Source of the DNA: Adiantum capillus-veneris
Lineage: Eukaryota; Streptophyta; Polypodiopsida; Polypodiales; Pteridaceae
NCBI GenBank assembly: GCA_014529385.2
Contig: CM043960.1
Span: 120,664,543-120,728,542, forward strand
Direction: 5' to 3'
DNA length: 64,000 nucleotides
Positions 54,890 to 64,000 of the stretch are shown here, one piece after another. The notes under the pieces were generated by a model. That model ran no database searches and was not told the origin of the DNA. It worked only from the letters and a program-made list of their open reading frames with translations. A program made the translations under genes and the position numbers. Each line of letters opens with the position of its first letter. The first letter of the stretch is position 1.

Positions 54890-55809
54890 GCTGTTGTGCT
54901 CATAGCTACGCTATTACCATGTGTAGTAGCAGGCACGTGACTATTATGTGCTTTCACTATGGATTCCTCAAGTGTTTTAGGGTCTTGGGTCTTGAAGTAC
55001 TTCTTAAGCTCTGGTGTCAGACCGCGTACAAACCCCCGTACTTGTTGAAAGTTATCTAAGCCTTCCAATTTGAGGATAACAACCCGATAGTGAGAGATAT
55101 ATTCAAGCAATGATGGCTATTGGTGAATGGAACATGTGTCCCAAGCCGTCCAATTCCAATTTGCCTCATTTGTAGGCAAAAATTATTTGCTAAACATAGC
55201 TTCAAAAGCTGCCCAACTCTGTGGTATGATGTTCTTCTCCTTAAGAGACATCCACCATTTGTAGGCCTTGCCTTCTAGAGTTAAGCTCGTTTGCAGAGCT
55301 TTGACCGCATCCGGAGTACGCCGTAAGGCGTGAATTCCATCCAACTTGCTAAGAAAGATATTCACTGCATCCTTATTGTGGTCTCGATCTTCTCCCTTAA
55401 AAATCAGTGGTTTGGTGTTTTTCAACAATTCATCCACCTCTTTTGCAGTGAGAGTATGCAACGTATCAGCATTTGGGCGTTGCCCTAGATCAGAAGGGCC
55501 TTGCCCTTGTGTAGAAACGTGCTCATGCATGTGCGTGTCAGCAAGACCCTTGGACTGCTGTTGCATTAATTGAATTACTAATGTGGATAGTTTAGTAACA
55601 TTTTCATTTAAAGCTTTAAAATTTTCATCCATGACTGTCATGCATGTCTGAAGTGCACGAAATTCTTGAATATCGAGCAATTCGTAAGTGTCATTACCTA
55701 TCCTAGCGTCGCGCATACTCTCCTTGAGAGGATCTCGGCCACGGCCATCATTGGCAGGATCAGGCGTAGTTTGCTCAAAATCAAATGTCATATTGATATT
55801 CAAATCCAT
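54886..55809 (-). pseudogene. Element B Gag
   Basis: Frame from ATG at 55809: MDLNINMTFDFEQTTPDP, a heptad-like stretch MDENFKALNENVTKLSTLVIQLM, then capsid text GEDRDHNKDAVNIFLSKLDGI and EGKAYKWWMSLKEKNI. A TAA at 55183 and a TAG near 55112 lie in the same frame, which continues to 54886 with LEGLDNFQQVRGFVRGLTPELKKYF. Both stops are one transition from Gln. Confidence 0.8.
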
Positions 55810-56266
55810 GGCGACACAGTGCGGTGCAAGGAGTAGTCAGAAAAAATACCTGAGATTGAGAGCACTCGCAAAGTGTAATTAGCCTTGCTAATTCCATCAA
55901 AATCGATAGTAGCCCGATGGAAATCGATTCCAATTGTCCGCCGTATAGGGAATTCCGCAATTCCTTGGTAGCTAAATCAATTATACTTGCAATCGTTAAT
56001 TTTGAAAGGTATTTGTACTTTGAACTCCCGTCGGAATGGTTTTCTTATCTCTGAGTTTCTACCAGCAGTACGCAAAGATTTTGGCACTCGAAGTTTGTGC
56101 CGGCCGTGTTGAGATGCTGCACTTTGCCGGACCTTGTCGAATCCGCACACGAGGGAGGGGGTGGGGTACCCCACTGTGGGTACCGCCCCTTGTTCTTGAA
56201 AATAGGGTGTGGCCACTAACCCCCAAGGGGGTTGGGCGCCCTTGTAGCGTGAAAAAAACAACCACG
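55810..56266 (-). other. Element B leader (part 2)
   Basis: Non-coding by inspection. GGG/CCC-rich near 56150-56235, with a GGGGTACCCC palindrome at 56162-56171. Confidence 0.45.
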
Positions 56267-56458
56267 TGAAGGAGTATGAGCGGAAGTTCGACGCGAGAGA
56301 GAGTGCGAGAAGAAGAGCACGACGATATGGTGAACTCGCTCTACTGTAATGTGTAGAGCATAGTGAGTTCTTATTAGGTTTTTACAAAAGAATATGTGTA
56401 CATACCTGGCGGCCCGCCCACTTACCTGGGCGACCACATTGGGCTTTATACCCCAACA
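56267..56458 (-). repeat. Element E 3' LTR (192 bp)
   Basis: Plus strand starts TGAAGGAGTATGAG, ends TATACCCCAACA. On the sense strand the LTR opens TGTTGGGGTATAAAG, so a TATA-like box sits within the first 15 bases. Confidence 0.92.
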
Positions 56459-56475
56459 ACCTCCCACTTAAAGTC
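56459..56475 (-). other. Element E polypurine tract
   Basis: Sense-strand text TTTAAGTGGGAGGT directly precedes the 3' LTR. Confidence 0.75.
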
Positions 56476-56547
56476 CAATGTGGTACTTTAAGTGTGAGAG
56501 AAGCTACTATACAAGCTAATATACAAGAGATGTAGAGAAGTGATGTA

Positions 56548-56931
56548 CTACCCTACACCTAACTGCTTGCGAAAATGCGCAAAGCTCTCTGAGGGAAGTC
56601 CTTTTGTAAGTAGATCAGCAGGATTTTGTGTGGTGTGAACTTTGACAAGCTGAATTTGCTTATCCTCGAGCATTTCCCTGATGAAATGATACTTCACATC
56701 CACATGCTTTGTCTTTGAGTGATAAACTGGATTGCCAGCCAATTGTATAGCACTCTGACTATGACAATATAACACAGGCATCTCTTCTTTGATTCCCAAA
56801 TCTGTTACTAGTCGATTAAGCCAAATTGATTCTTTGCATGCCTCTGATGCTGCAACATATTCAGCCTCTATAGTAGACTGAGTAACACAATCTTGTAATC
56901 TAGAACGCCATGATACTGCTCCACCAGCCAA
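56548..56931 (-). pseudogene. Element E RNase H
   Basis: AGGAVSWRSRLQDCVTQSTIEAEYVAASEACKE carries the catalytic Glu in the STIEAEY signature; LYCHSQSAIQLAGNPVYHSKTKHVDVKYHFIRE follows, with His where the usual Asp of CDSQSAI stands; and PADLLTKGL closes the domain. The first Asp (FTDSDYAGD) is in the adjoining RT frame, separated by a frameshift at about 56925. Confidence 0.85.
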
Positions 56932-58034
56932 TGTAAAGACATAACCTTCGGTTGTCTAAGTCACCTGCATAATCTGAGTCTGTAAAACCCTTTACACTTA
57001 GCTCCTGACTCCCATAGCATATACGCATACTCTTTGTAGCTTTCAGGTATCTCAATATTCCTTTCACTGCCTCCCAATGTTTCTTGCCTGGGTTTGACAT
57101 GTATCGACTTACTACTCCCACTGCAAATGCAATTTCTGGGCGAGTAGCAATCATTGCATACATCAAACTACCCACTGCAGACGCATATGGAATCTTATCC
57201 ATTTCAGCCTGTTCTTCCTCAGACACAAGAAAATCTTGTTTGCTAAGTTTCACATATGGTGGCAATGGAACACTCAATGCCTTTCCCTTCTCCATATTGA
57301 AACGTTGCAAAACCTTGTCAATATAATCTGTTTGAGATAACCAAATCAACTTCTTTGATCTGTCTCTCTCAATGCGCATACCAAGTATATGACTTGCCTC
57401 ACCCATGTCTTTCATGTCAAACGATTTTGCCATCTTTGACTTGAAAGCTGAAATTTCTTCCAAGTGCTTGCCAGCAATCAACATGTCATCCACATACAAA
57501 ATAAGGATCAGCCAACTGCCATCCTTAGCCTTCTTTGTATATAGACAGTGATCGAACTCACTACGTTTGTAGCCTTGAGAAAGCATAAACTTGTGGAACT
57601 TATGGTACCATGCCCTCGGTGATTGTTTTAAGCCATAAAGACTCTTTAACAAATGGCATACCAAATCTTCCTTGCCTTTCTCAACAAACCCTTCGCTGCT
57701 GCATGTAAATTTCCACATCTAGATCACCATGCAATAACGCTGTCTTGACATCCATTTGGTGCAACACCAAATCTAATATGGAAACCAATGCAAGAAATCA
57801 TCTCAATGTAGTCATCTTGACCACCGGAGAGAAGACTTCATCAAAGTCAATGCCTTGTTCTTGCTTAAAGCCCTTGGCAACAAGCCTTGCTTTGTACTTT
57901 GGTTGACTATCATTAGTGGTGATCTTATACCTGTAAACCCATTTACAAGGTAGAGCCTTTCTGCCCTGTGGTAATTTAACTAGCTTCCATGTCTGGTTTT
58001 TATGCAGAGCTGTCATCTCTGACTGCATGGCCAA
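56900..58034 (-). pseudogene. Element E reverse transcriptase
   Basis: The start (57798-58034) reads [46 protein letters not shown]. After a frameshift region at 57720-57800 the main frame (56900-57718) gives LLKSLYGLKQSPRAWYHKF, LILILYVDDMLIAGK (YVDD), EASHILGMRIERDRSKKLI and VGSLMYAMIATRPEIAFAVG. This is a standard copia RT with catalytic residues kept. Confidence 0.88.
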
Positions 58035-58115
58035 TTGCCAATTCCACGGAGTCCTTCATTTGCACTACTTCCTTGTAACATGAAGGCTCATTGCAATCAG
58101 TCAGCATGACATAGT

Positions 58116-58930
58116 TCATAGATGGAACAAACCGATCAGGAGGTCGCGTGATACGTCCAGATCTATGCAAAATAGGTGGCTCAGGCTCAGCCACAACCTA
58201 TGGTTCCAATCTATCCCGTTCTTGCTCCTCTTGAGCCCTGACATTTTGTCTTGCACGTGCAGGTCCATCTTCTTGGAAGACAACTCTTCTAATCTCCTCA
58301 ACCCTCTCTGGTTTAGAATGATATTTGGATTCATTAAGTGAACATCATTACTGCGGATAACCTTTCTGGATTCGGGATCCCATAGTCTGTACCCCATCTC
58401 ACTAGAATTACCATAGCCTAGAAAGATGCACTTTCTACTCTTTGGCTCAAGTTTGTTCCTAAATTCCTTTGGAACGTGAGTATATGCCTCACAGACAAAG
58501 ACTCTGAGATGCTTGTATGAGGGAATTTTGCCTGACCATACCATCTCTGGTACTGAATTATTCTGCAAAACCTTGCTAGGAGATCTATTTATAAGATGAA
58601 CAACTGTTGATACAGCTTCAACCCAAAACCCATTTGGCAGTTGTGCATTAGACAACATACTTCTGACCTTCTCTTGTATGGTCCTATTCCCTCTCAGCAA
58701 CACCATTTTGAGGAGGATTGTAAGGAGCAGTAAGTTCACGTTTTATACCTTTTGACGCACAAAAGTCCTGAAAGGCCTTTGAAACATACTCTCCACCATT
58801 GTCAGTGCGTTTTGAAAACAATAAACGCTTCATACTTGTGCTTGAGAAAGTAAACCCATACTTTCCTCGAGTAATCATCTATAAATGTCATAAAGTAAGA
58901 AGCTCCCCCTAGAGATAGGTTAGGCATAGG
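58116..58930 (-). pseudogene. Element E integrase
   Basis: Pieces in three frames: ASYFMTFIDDYSRKVWVYFLKHK (58802-59044, after DLWTY in the gag-protease frame), RTDNGGEYVSKAFQDFC and PYNPPQNGVAERE (58684-58878), then NRTIQEKVRSMLSNAQLPNGFWVEAV and LEPKSRKCIFLGYGNSSEMGYRLWDP (58116-58739). The D, D and E of the core are all present. Frameshifts occur near 58690-58740 and 58800-58880, with a premature stop at 58920. Confidence 0.85.
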
Positions 58931-60461
58931 TCCACAAATCACTATGAACAACTGCCAACTGTGTATCTCTTCTACTGCTTCTATGCTTATGTGGCTGCTG
59001 TGTTTGCTTACCATATAGACAATGTTCACAGAATTCAAAATCATTAAATGAAAAGCCAGGCAAATAACCAGAACGAGACAAGATTTCCATTCCCTTCTTG
59101 AACATATGTCCTAACTGGCTATGCCACAAAGAAACGTTCGGCTGCTCGGTTACATTGATTACATTTTTGGAGACATTTGATACATAAATCATGTAAAGTC
59201 CTCCAGACTTTACTCCATGTGCTACTGTCATAGAACCCTTGGATATCTTCCACATGTTCTGTCCAAAAGTGGTGATGTAGCCAGCATCATCAAGTAAACC
59301 TGTGCTGATCAAGCTCTTTGTAATTGCGGGAACATGTCTCACATTCTTCAGCGTGAAAGAAGAGCCATTCTGAAACTTCAATTGAACATTTCCAACACCT
59401 AAGATCTCACATGTCTGCCCATTGCCTAGCCGAACATGATCTTTAGTGGTCACATAAGAGGTAAACCACTCCTTGTTTGGAGACACATGAAGTGATGCCC
59501 CTATGTCTATAATCCAGTCACTCAGTGCATTTCCATCAGATGCTGTAAGAAGAGCTGAGTCCATTGTATTCTTCAAGAAGTAGATGTCTCCTGACACTAG
59601 ACTTTCATCCTCTGCAACAGTGTTTGTCACATTTATTTCTTGAATCATCACTGAGGACTTGTTCTTCTCACCATGGTCTTCAGCTTTCTCTTTGCCTTTT
59701 TTTGCTTTCCATTCTCTGCAGTCTCTTTTCATGTGACCCTTCTTGCCACAATGGTAGCATTCTATGTCACTCTTTCCTTTAGCACTGCGGGACTTGCTAT
59801 GAGACTGATTCCTCTTTCCACCTTTGTACTTTTCTTTGGTCCTTCCCCTGACAACTAAGGCTGTTCCTTTGCCTTTGTCCATTGTCTTTCTATTGGTTTC
59901 TTCAATAAGTAGACTGCCTTCTACACCTGCTATGGTCAAACAATCTGGAGGTGCAGAATTACTCAAAGCTGTGCGAAAAGTGTCCCAACTTTCCAACAAT
60001 GTGATCAACAGGAACATAGCTCTAACAGGTTCATCAAACTTGACACCTTGAGCTGACAACTGACTGTAGATGGTGTTGAATTCATTCAGATGATTGGACA
60101 TAGGTGTCCCTTCTTTCATCTTCAAGTCAACAAGCTTCTTAAGCCAGTATACCTGTGAAGCTGCACTCTGCTTCTCATAAAGATCACTCAACTTTGTCCA
60201 TGCTTCATAAGCCGACATCTCGTCTGCTACATTGAAGTAAACGCTTTCTGCCAAAGTCAGCATAATGGTAGAAAGTGCCAATTCATCCATTTCATTCCAT
60301 TCATCTTCGTCCATATCTTGTGGTTTTATCCCCTTGAGCTTTATAGGTTTTATCTGCTTCTTTTGTACCAACACATGCCAAATCTGCTTCTTCCACAATG
60401 GGAAATTGGTTCCATCCAGCTTCTTGATATTGTAAAGAGCAGTGTCCTGTGATCTAGCCAT
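58920..60461 (-). pseudogene. Element E Gag-protease-pre-integrase frame
   Basis: One 513-codon open frame, the longest in the window. N-terminal gag FPLWKKQIWHVLVQKKQ and KLDGTNF, capsid text YWLKKLVDLKMKEGTPMSNHLNEF, zinc knuckle CYHCGKKGHMKRDC, then protease with SDWIIDIGASLHVSPN, where the catalytic D-S-G reads D-I-G, and LGNGQTCEILGVGNVQL. The pre-integrase finger is complete: LWHSQLGHM...FCEHCLYGKQ. It ends with a stop just past DLWTY, at the first integrase Asp. A Ser-to-Ile change in the active site would probably abolish cleavage. Confidence 0.9.
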
Positions 60462-61544
60462 AGCTACGCTTCACAGTAGTTTACTTTCCTGGGAAAAATT
60501 CGGCAGAGTTTCCCCTGTAAACTGACCTCTGAACCAATATCAACCTGTCAAATGAACCAAGAAAGCTTCAGATTCTGCAAAAATTTCGGCAGAGTCTCCT
60601 TTGTAAGATGGCTCTGGTGTACTCAAAAACAGACCAAAAAACAGCTCAAAAACACTCTCTCTCTAACACTGTAAGCTGCGGGTAAACCTGTCCTACACCT
60701 GTATTGTCTCTCACTGTCCTGTTAGTGTCCTGTAAGCATAGACTGCGACAATGCCTCAATGGCAGTAAAGCAAAGATGCAATCCCAACTGTCTAACTCAC
60801 AGCCAATACATCCTAGCTGCCTATCTAAGGGTGCTCGAGGGATCGCTCCAAGACCTGTATCACCGAAAGGATCTCAACATTCGAGAATCCCCCAGCTCAA
60901 TAAAACCTCACTCGACCCTCAACAAAGGCTGCAGTAAATCTGACAATACATAGACTTCCCACAAAGTCATACATCCACAAATTTCTCACTATATGCTGTA
61001 ACCGTTGCGGCGGTTGTTTGCTGCGTGACTCACAGCCAACAAACCCTCAACATACATACATCATCTCTGACAATACATCCCATGTGGAAGTACTTGCAAT
61101 GTCAGGATGAAATCTGGAATATCAAGCAACAAACACAAGCTACTTGATGAACTAGTGGATGTCGCCTACAGTCTGTGTGTAGATGCGTCTGTGTCGTATG
61201 TGACACGCCTCCAAGAACTGTGAGCCGTTCTTCGTTGTGTAGACAACCACAAATGAGCACTTTGGAAGTGCAGATATCCTCAACACCTGTAGTCGTAGGC
61301 CGAAACCCCAAATTTGTAGAGTCGGATCTGCACCCGCCGAGACCATGTAGTTGAAAATGGTCTGCGCGGAACTTTGTCAAAGCCGAACGGTGGCCGAGAT
61401 GACCTCAGAATGAAATTCTGAGAACACCAAGCCCTTCGGGCTTACCCACAGGATTTGGGGCCGTGTCTTCGCCTGTCGAATTTCACTCCAATCTGAGCAG
61501 GTGACTCTGGCTACCTGCAAATGCTGCCCCGAGCCTCGATCTGA
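60462..61544 (-). other. Element E leader and 5' non-coding interior
   Basis: Between the gag ATG and the primer site lie about 1.1 kb without a sense frame longer than 92 codons. It is unusually long for a copia leader. No regulatory structure was recognised. Confidence 0.5.
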
Positions 61545-61556
61545 GCTCTGATACCA
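61545..61556 (-). other. Element E primer-binding site
   Basis: Sense strand TGGTATCAGAGC, complementary to initiator Met-tRNA, two bases inside the 5' LTR. Confidence 0.88.
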
Positions 61557-61558
61557 AT

Positions 61559-61749
61559 TGAAGGAGTACGAGCGGAAGTGCGATGCGAGAGAAGTGTGAG
61601 AAGAAGAGCACGACGATATGGTGAACTCGCTCTACTGTAATGTGTAGAGCATAGTGAGTTCTTATTAGGTTTTTACAAAAGAATATGTGTACATACCTTG
61701 CGGCCCACCCACTTACCTGGGCGACCAAATTGGGCTTTATACCCCAACA
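61559..61749 (-). repeat. Element E 5' LTR (191 bp)
   Basis: It pairs with 56267-56458 and carries the same ends. Confidence 0.92.
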
Positions 61750-61754
61750 CCACG

Positions 61755-62076
61755 CAGCGGCTATGGACGCTTACAACAACGCGCGAGCAAGGAAGGGGGC
61801 CATGGCGCCCTCTGTAGTGAGCAAGGGGCCTCGGCCCAGGGTCGTGAAATGCTTCTCTGCCCGGCGCGACGCCGTAGAGCCTGCAAGGGACGATTTTGGT
61901 GCAGGTCCACCTCAACGGCTCCTCCTTGCAAGGGGGGTTGCCCACGGCACTCGTGCTTGTCGTCCTCTTCACAGGAGAGGTGTTCCACGGTTTGGTGACC
62001 CCGACATGCAACTTGCTCATGCAAGTTTGTGTGGCTCCCCTCCTCCACGGCTGTGCCTTTCCCAAAAAAGAACCAA
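61755..62076 (-). other. Element B leader (part 1)
   Basis: GC-rich sequence between the element E target site and element B's primer site. Frames on both strands overlap here but none shows a motif; it is best read as 5' untranslated leader. Confidence 0.5.
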
Positions 62077-62089
62077 GCTCTTGATACCA
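62077..62089 (-). other. Element B primer-binding site
   Basis: Sense strand TGGTATCAAGAGC, a Met-tRNA-type site, one base inside the LTR that starts at 62091. Confidence 0.8.
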
Positions 62090-62090
62090 A

Positions 62091-62243
62091 TGTTAGACAA
62101 GGGGAACTAGAACCTAGGAGTCCACCACCCAACCACCCACTATATAGCATAACCCCTGGCCCTTTGCCCTAGTTGGACTCCTTTTCCACAGTGCCTGGCC
62201 CGGCCTTGCCCTTGTCTAGTCCGGCCTTGCCGGTGTCCTGACA
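62091..62243 (-). repeat. Element B 5' LTR (153 bp)
   Basis: Plus strand TGTTAGACAAGG ... GTGTCCTGACA. It matches 51596-51714 apart from the 32 bp lost there. A phrase CTATATAGC (62141-62149) may be its promoter core. Confidence 0.85.
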
Positions 62244-62806
62244 CATGGAGAGGATGAGAGCTGGTGTCCAACAGGGGCATTGTCATGCCGTGAGGAAGAA
62301 GGAGATAACGTCCAACAGGCCTAGGTGCTCCTTTTGGTACAAAGCTTGTGCAACATGGTCGTGCTCGACAGATGACTTGTTTGCATGCAAGAACTGGTTC
62401 CCACGATTTTGACATGCACAATTCAAGAGGGCTTGTGTTTGTCAAGTTCAAGGTCTTGGAACTTGGAATCCACTTCGTCTTCCGCCTCTCCTCAATTCCC
62501 AACCTCTTCTTCTTGATTGGCCATGCCTCTCTCACTCCACCACTTTTAAACTCTCTCAATGGTACTCGATGCCGAGGCGAAATCACCAAATCTCTTAAAG
62601 CTCTTCAGAATCATTTTCTTCTCGATTGCTCGCCCGCAAATCCGTCAAATTTAGCAATTATCTCAAAATTAAATATTTCATACATGATTATGTTGTCGAT
62701 AAGGAAAAACTTGTGGAATAAGTTGCCGATTAAGTTGCGAATTTGAGGATTCCTTCAAAAATTTAAAATCTGGTGCCGAGTAACTCGAACCAAAGCTTTG
62801 ATACCA
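62244..62806 (-). other. Element A leader or gag start (right part)
   Basis: Continues element A beyond element B. No gag motif recognised; frames on both strands are short or low quality. The primer site TGGTATCAAAGC (reverse of 62795-62806) closes it. Confidence 0.5.
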
Positions 62807-62807
62807 T

Positions 62808-62940
62808 TGTTGGAGGAGAGATGTCGCTTCCAACTTCAACCTTGCTTGCACACCTCCTTGTCAACCTTTCACCATTTCTACCAATTTTCCAAGTACACAC
62901 ACACCTAAACTATGACAATACACACACACACACACACAGT
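62808..62940 (-). repeat. Element A 5' LTR start
   Basis: It begins TGTTGGAGGAGAG one base after the primer site and matches 48705-48840. The match is lost in the CA repeats, so the outer half of this LTR is missing or has diverged. Confidence 0.65.
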
Positions 62941-62971
62941 ATCTAGATGACAGACAGTGGTGGCTAGTTTA

Positions 62972-62972
<1 letters not shown>

Positions 62973-63062
<90 letters not shown>
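62973..63062. repeat. (CA)45 microsatellite
   Basis: A pure CA run; a shorter one lies at 62920-62938. Both follow the short CACACAC in the element A LTR and probably expanded from it. Confidence 0.95.
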
Positions 63063-63064
<2 letters not shown>

Positions 63065-63065
<1 letters not shown>

Positions 63066-63714
63066 GCTATCCTCTAGCGAGGTTGAATTGCACAGTTTCC
63101 TGATAATATAAGGTTTTATAGGAGTTCCTCTGCGTGTAAGCTGCTGTATCGAGCCAATATAAAGTTATACACACTACAACCATGGTCACTCGCCAAGTAA
63201 CAAAAAGCATATCCTTAGCAATTTCTTGTTCTGGTTCGGGCAACCAAACTTAATTGAATATCTTAATTACGAATGCGCTCCCTTGGTTTCTCTATCCCCA
63301 ACTCCAAGTATCCAGATGCATGTGCAATTTTGGAATATATACATATACACGTCGTATGGCCTTTCATGAGATAGAACTCACAATGGCCTCACCTATACAA
63401 ACCTATTTTAAGAGAGTTTTTGTTTTAAAACCGTCATACAACCTACATACAATACTTGGCATATGGCATTACCTATACACAAAATTGCCAGCCTATTACA
63501 CACATACACACATGGCGCACATGCAACAGAGTAACTGCTTGCTTGCAAGATATAGTGTTCACGTTTCTTCGCACATACCCTATCTTTGTTCTCAGCCTAC
63601 CGGGCTCGCCCTTGCATGATCTAATCCACAAGATCCAGGGCTGGTGTTCTGGAGCTAATCCTTGACGCGGGCGATTGTGATGGATTGGCGTATAAAACCC
63701 TTTGGTATGCCTCA
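63065..63714. other. Stretch without recognisable gene
   Basis: A 121-codon plus frame (63254-63619) exists but has no motif and a non-ATG start. LINE copy 3 endonuclease text, which should reappear beyond element A, was not recognised here. Confidence 0.35.
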
Positions 63715-63716
63715 CT

Positions 63717-63804
<88 letters not shown>
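63715..63804. repeat. (CA)45 microsatellite
   Basis: A pure CA run; open frames through it on both strands are repeat artefacts. Confidence 0.95.
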
Positions 63805-63806
<2 letters not shown>

Positions 63807-64000
63807 CGCAAAGATCTGAAGAGAAGGAAAATGGGGATGTTTATAGAGCTCCTAACTTTTGATGAGCTAGAGTCTACCTAACTTGGAAATTGGAATTTAT
63901 AGAAAATGGGGAGTTGACTCCTTCTGGCTATAACGAGCCTGCATTTCTATTTGTATTGCACATGCTGGCCTGCATTTGCTGCTCCATGGAGCGACTTGCA
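63805..64000. other. Window end without recognisable feature
   Basis: No motif seen in the last 196 bases. Confidence 0.3.

Larger units (their letters stand above)
56267..61749 (-). mobile_element. Element E: Ty1/copia retrotransposon, full length, inactivated (minus)
   Basis: 5483 bp with LTRs of 192 and 191 bp, TG..CA ends and an exact 5-bp duplication CCACG (56262-56266, 61750-61754). The PBS TGGTATCAGAGC (reverse of 61545-61556) and polypurine tract are in place. The order gag, protease, integrase, RT, RNase H is the copia order. The LTRs differ by about seven substitutions and a 1-bp indel by eye. Frameshifts occur at five or more places. It lies wholly inside element B, so it is the youngest event of this stack. 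Confidence 0.93.
51596..62243 (-). mobile_element. Element B: chromovirus-like Ty3/gypsy (minus), hosting copia E
   Basis: LTRs at 51596-51714 (truncated) and 62091-62243, primer site at 62077-62089 and polypurine tract at 51715-51730. Coding order on the minus strand is gag (55809-54886), RT, RNase H, integrase, chromodomain-like end. Copia E (56267-61749) splits its leader. Without E the element is about 5.2 kb. Gag zinc knuckle and protease are missing, so it had already lost autonomy or was deleted later. Confidence 0.8.

Noticed and set aside
62140-62589. 149-codon minus frame as element A gag
   Set aside because: It runs across the LTR edge of element B and shows no capsid or zinc-knuckle motif.
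63254-63619. 121-codon plus-strand frame
   Set aside because: No recognisable motif, non-ATG start, and overlapping minus frame that is equally open. Not supported as a gene.

Overview
This window reads as nuclear DNA of a land plant with a repeat-rich genome. The plant call rests on a spliced nine-exon Hsp110/SSE-type Hsp70 gene whose exon boundaries and protein layout match plant cytosolic HSP70-14/15 genes, on plant-type Ty1/copia and Ty3/gypsy retrotransposons, on plant-type LINEs (endonuclease, reverse transcriptase, terminal zinc-finger domain), and on many dinucleotide microsatellites. The species cannot be fixed from the sequence. A seed-free plant (fern or lycophyte) is a guess from the LINE and gypsy flavour only.

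Layout. 1-1.2 kb: no recognisable gene. 1.2-6.1 kb: the only clear host gene, an Hsp110-class chaperone (+), with a perfect three-unit heat-shock element about 330 bp before the ATG. 7.05-10.15 kb: a complete but non-autonomous copia element (F, minus) with TG..CA LTRs, a 5-bp target-site duplication and a degraded gag-protease only. 10.7-12.8 kb: a 5'-truncated LINE (copy 1, +) with poly-A tail. 13.8-16.1 kb: a different LINE (minus) whose C-terminus carries a PCNA-interaction-like motif. 16.1-23.6 kb: gypsy element C (+), Tat-like with two RNase H domains, killed mainly by single-base stops. 23.6-37.0 kb: gypsy element D (+), very degraded, with a second retropepsin-like domain downstream of the integrase. 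37.1-37.6 kb: a cluster of microsatellites.

37.7-43.15 kb: a near full-length LINE (copy 2, +). 43.6-48.7 kb: a third copy of the same family (minus), tail-to-tail with copy 2, interrupted by a solo LTR at 46.5-47.3 kb. That LINE is broken inside its endonuclease at 48.7 kb by gypsy element A (minus), which is broken by chromovirus-like gypsy B (minus, 51.6-62.24 kb), which is broken by copia E (minus, 56.27-61.75 kb, clean 5-bp duplication). The right edge holds the 5' leader and LTR start of gypsy A, long CA repeats and about 0.9 kb with nothing recognisable.

The genes do not form a pathway. One stress-regulated chaperone gene sits beside a graveyard of nested retroelements, none of which appears able to encode a complete set of functional proteins as read here.
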